Below are positions 4,680-5,302 of a stretch of 5,302 nucleotides of DNA, piece by piece. The stretch's first letter is position 1. Every line of letters starts with the position of its first letter. The notes under the pieces were generated by a model. The model made no database searches and was not told the DNA's origin. It worked only from the letters and a program-made list of their open reading frames with translations. The DNA lies in the NCBI GenBank assembly GCA_016193385.1, contig JACPSF010000205.1:1-5302 (forward strand). The letters run 5' to 3'. The DNA comes from Deltaproteobacteria bacterium (lineage in GTDB: Bacteria > Desulfobacterota_B > Binatia > UBA9968). Position numbers and translations under genes: made by a program.

Positions 4680-5302
4680 TCAACGAACGTTGCGGTTGCC
4701 TCGCACGCCGGCGCGGAGCGTTCGGGTCTCGTCCCGATCGATCTGCCGTGTGGCCGGGTCGATCACCACCTTGTAGATCTCCCGCGCCGTCTCAAGCGTC
4801 ACCAGCTCGTTGATATAGACATCGTCCCACACGGCCTGGGGGTCGCGCTCCTCGGGCCTTCCCACACCGCCGCCACCGCCGGTGTCCTTGACGATGTGGT
4901 CGCCGGCCTTGAGCTGGTGGAGTCGATGCACCTTGGCCTGAATTCTCTCCCCGTTGCGCACGATGTGGCATTTATTCGGTAGGGTCGATTTGCCGCCTAG
5001 AGCGCCGTGGCTGAAGGTGGTCTCACCCTGGCCGGCGCCGGTGTGCATCCCTGCGTCACCTCCCAGGTTGACGGCTTCCCAGTGGAATCCTGGTCCGCCG
5101 CGCCACTTGCCGGCGCCGGAGGAGTCCATGCGAAACTGCCGGCTGACGACCTTCCAGGGATACTTGATCTCCACGTCCTCAGTGTTGGGCCGGGAGATCT
5201 CCCCCAGCGTGCCGATCGAAGCCGAACCCTGGTAACCGTCGTATCCTGCTACCGCACCTGCGCCGCCCTCGGCGTGGTAGCCTGGCATGACGTAGAGGCT
5301 TC
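4680..5302 (-). CDS. Second hydantoinase B/oxoprolinase (HyuB) family protein, C-terminal part, cut by the right window edge
   Basis: The minus-strand frame enters from the right edge and ends at TGA (4682-4680), giving 206 C-terminal residues. Family landmarks in order: NTEDVEIKYPWKV, the DSSGAGKWRGGPG motif (normally DSGGAGRxRGGxG), L-x2-GD, the glycine run TGGGGGVGRPEERDP, AVWDDV, a TAREIYKVVIDP segment, and a closing D-x2-ET-x2-LR. This matches the C-terminus of HyuB-type subunits, which act in the cytoplasm with HyuA-type partners in hydantoin/oxoproline hydrolysis or ketone carboxylation. The M at 5288 is internal, because the frame stays open to the window edge. It is convergent with the operon and on the same strand as the left HyuB gene, so the locus holds two HyuB-family genes. 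Its substrate cannot be told. Confidence 0.9.
   Translation of the reverse strand, partial: SLYVMPGYHAEGGAGAVAGYDGYQGSASIGTLGEISRPNTEDVEIKYPWKVVSRQFRMDSSGAGKWRGGPGFHWEAVNLGGDAGMHTGAGQGETTFSHGALGGKSTLPNKCHIVRNGERIQAKVHRLHQLKAGDHIVKDTGGGGGVGRPEERDPQAVWDDVYINELVTLETAREIYKVVIDPATRQIDRDETRTLRAGVRGNRNVR

Noticed and set aside
4665..4692. Possible terminator between the convergent genes: AACAG-N6-CTGTT and CAACG-AA-CGTTG
   Set aside because: Stems are only 5 bases, one loop is just 2 bases, and there is no T-run on either strand, so it is too weak to call a terminator.
1..5302. The two HyuB pieces as one gene spanning the ends of a small circle
   Set aside because: Joining the edges keeps the frame, but the product would be only about 394 residues and would lack the middle of the family (normally about 520-590). 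Frame agreement has a one-in-three chance.
1..5302. CRISPR array, tRNA, rRNA, phage or toxin-antitoxin features
   Set aside because: I saw no spaced direct repeats, no cloverleaf or rRNA-like stretches, and no such protein signatures on either strand.

Overview
The window looks like bacterial chromosomal DNA from a Gram-negative-type organism. It has Shine-Dalgarno sites, Sec-type signal peptides on a periplasmic binding protein, and two sequences that match the sigma-54 (RpoN) -24/-12 promoter pattern. I cannot fix the taxon. The mix of an orphan solute-binding protein, hydantoinase-B-type genes and small-molecule dehydrogenases resembles catabolic islands of soil or sediment bacteria.

Layout: (1) 1-562, minus strand: the N-terminal 187 codons of a hydantoinase B/oxoprolinase (HyuB) family protein, which runs off the left edge. 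(2) 563-1317: a 755-base intergenic region without an intact gene. It holds two divergent sigma-54-type promoters (670-686 minus, 868-884 plus), a cluster of A/T-rich dyads between them (744-788), and a decayed fragment of an IS4-type transposase (about 1032-1257) lying in the leader of the plus-strand operon. (3) 1318-4666, plus strand: a putative operon. It encodes a periplasmic ABC-type solute-binding protein, a zinc-type medium-chain dehydrogenase/reductase (MDR), a 61-codon orphan signal-peptide ORF that looks like the stub of a second binding-protein gene, and a GTG-start NAD(P)-dependent dehydrogenase of the 6-phosphogluconate-dehydrogenase-like/DUF1932 family. (4) 4680-5302, minus strand: the C-terminal 206 codons of a second HyuB-family protein, entering from the right edge and convergent with the operon (13-base gap).

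The two HyuB pieces are not one gene split by an insertion. On the minus strand the C-terminal piece comes first and the N-terminal piece second, so they are two separate genes around an opposite-strand operon. Inferred picture: a sigma-54-controlled catabolic locus in which the binding protein captures a small (probably carboxylated or heterocyclic) compound, HyuB-type enzymes carry out ATP-dependent carboxylation or ring-opening, and the two dehydrogenases process the products. The substrate cannot be read from the sequence. The most notable items are the divergent sigma-54 promoter pair sharing a central dyad region, and the signal-peptide stub whose cleavage-site DNA repeats that of the upstream binding-protein gene at exactly the same offset from the start codon.
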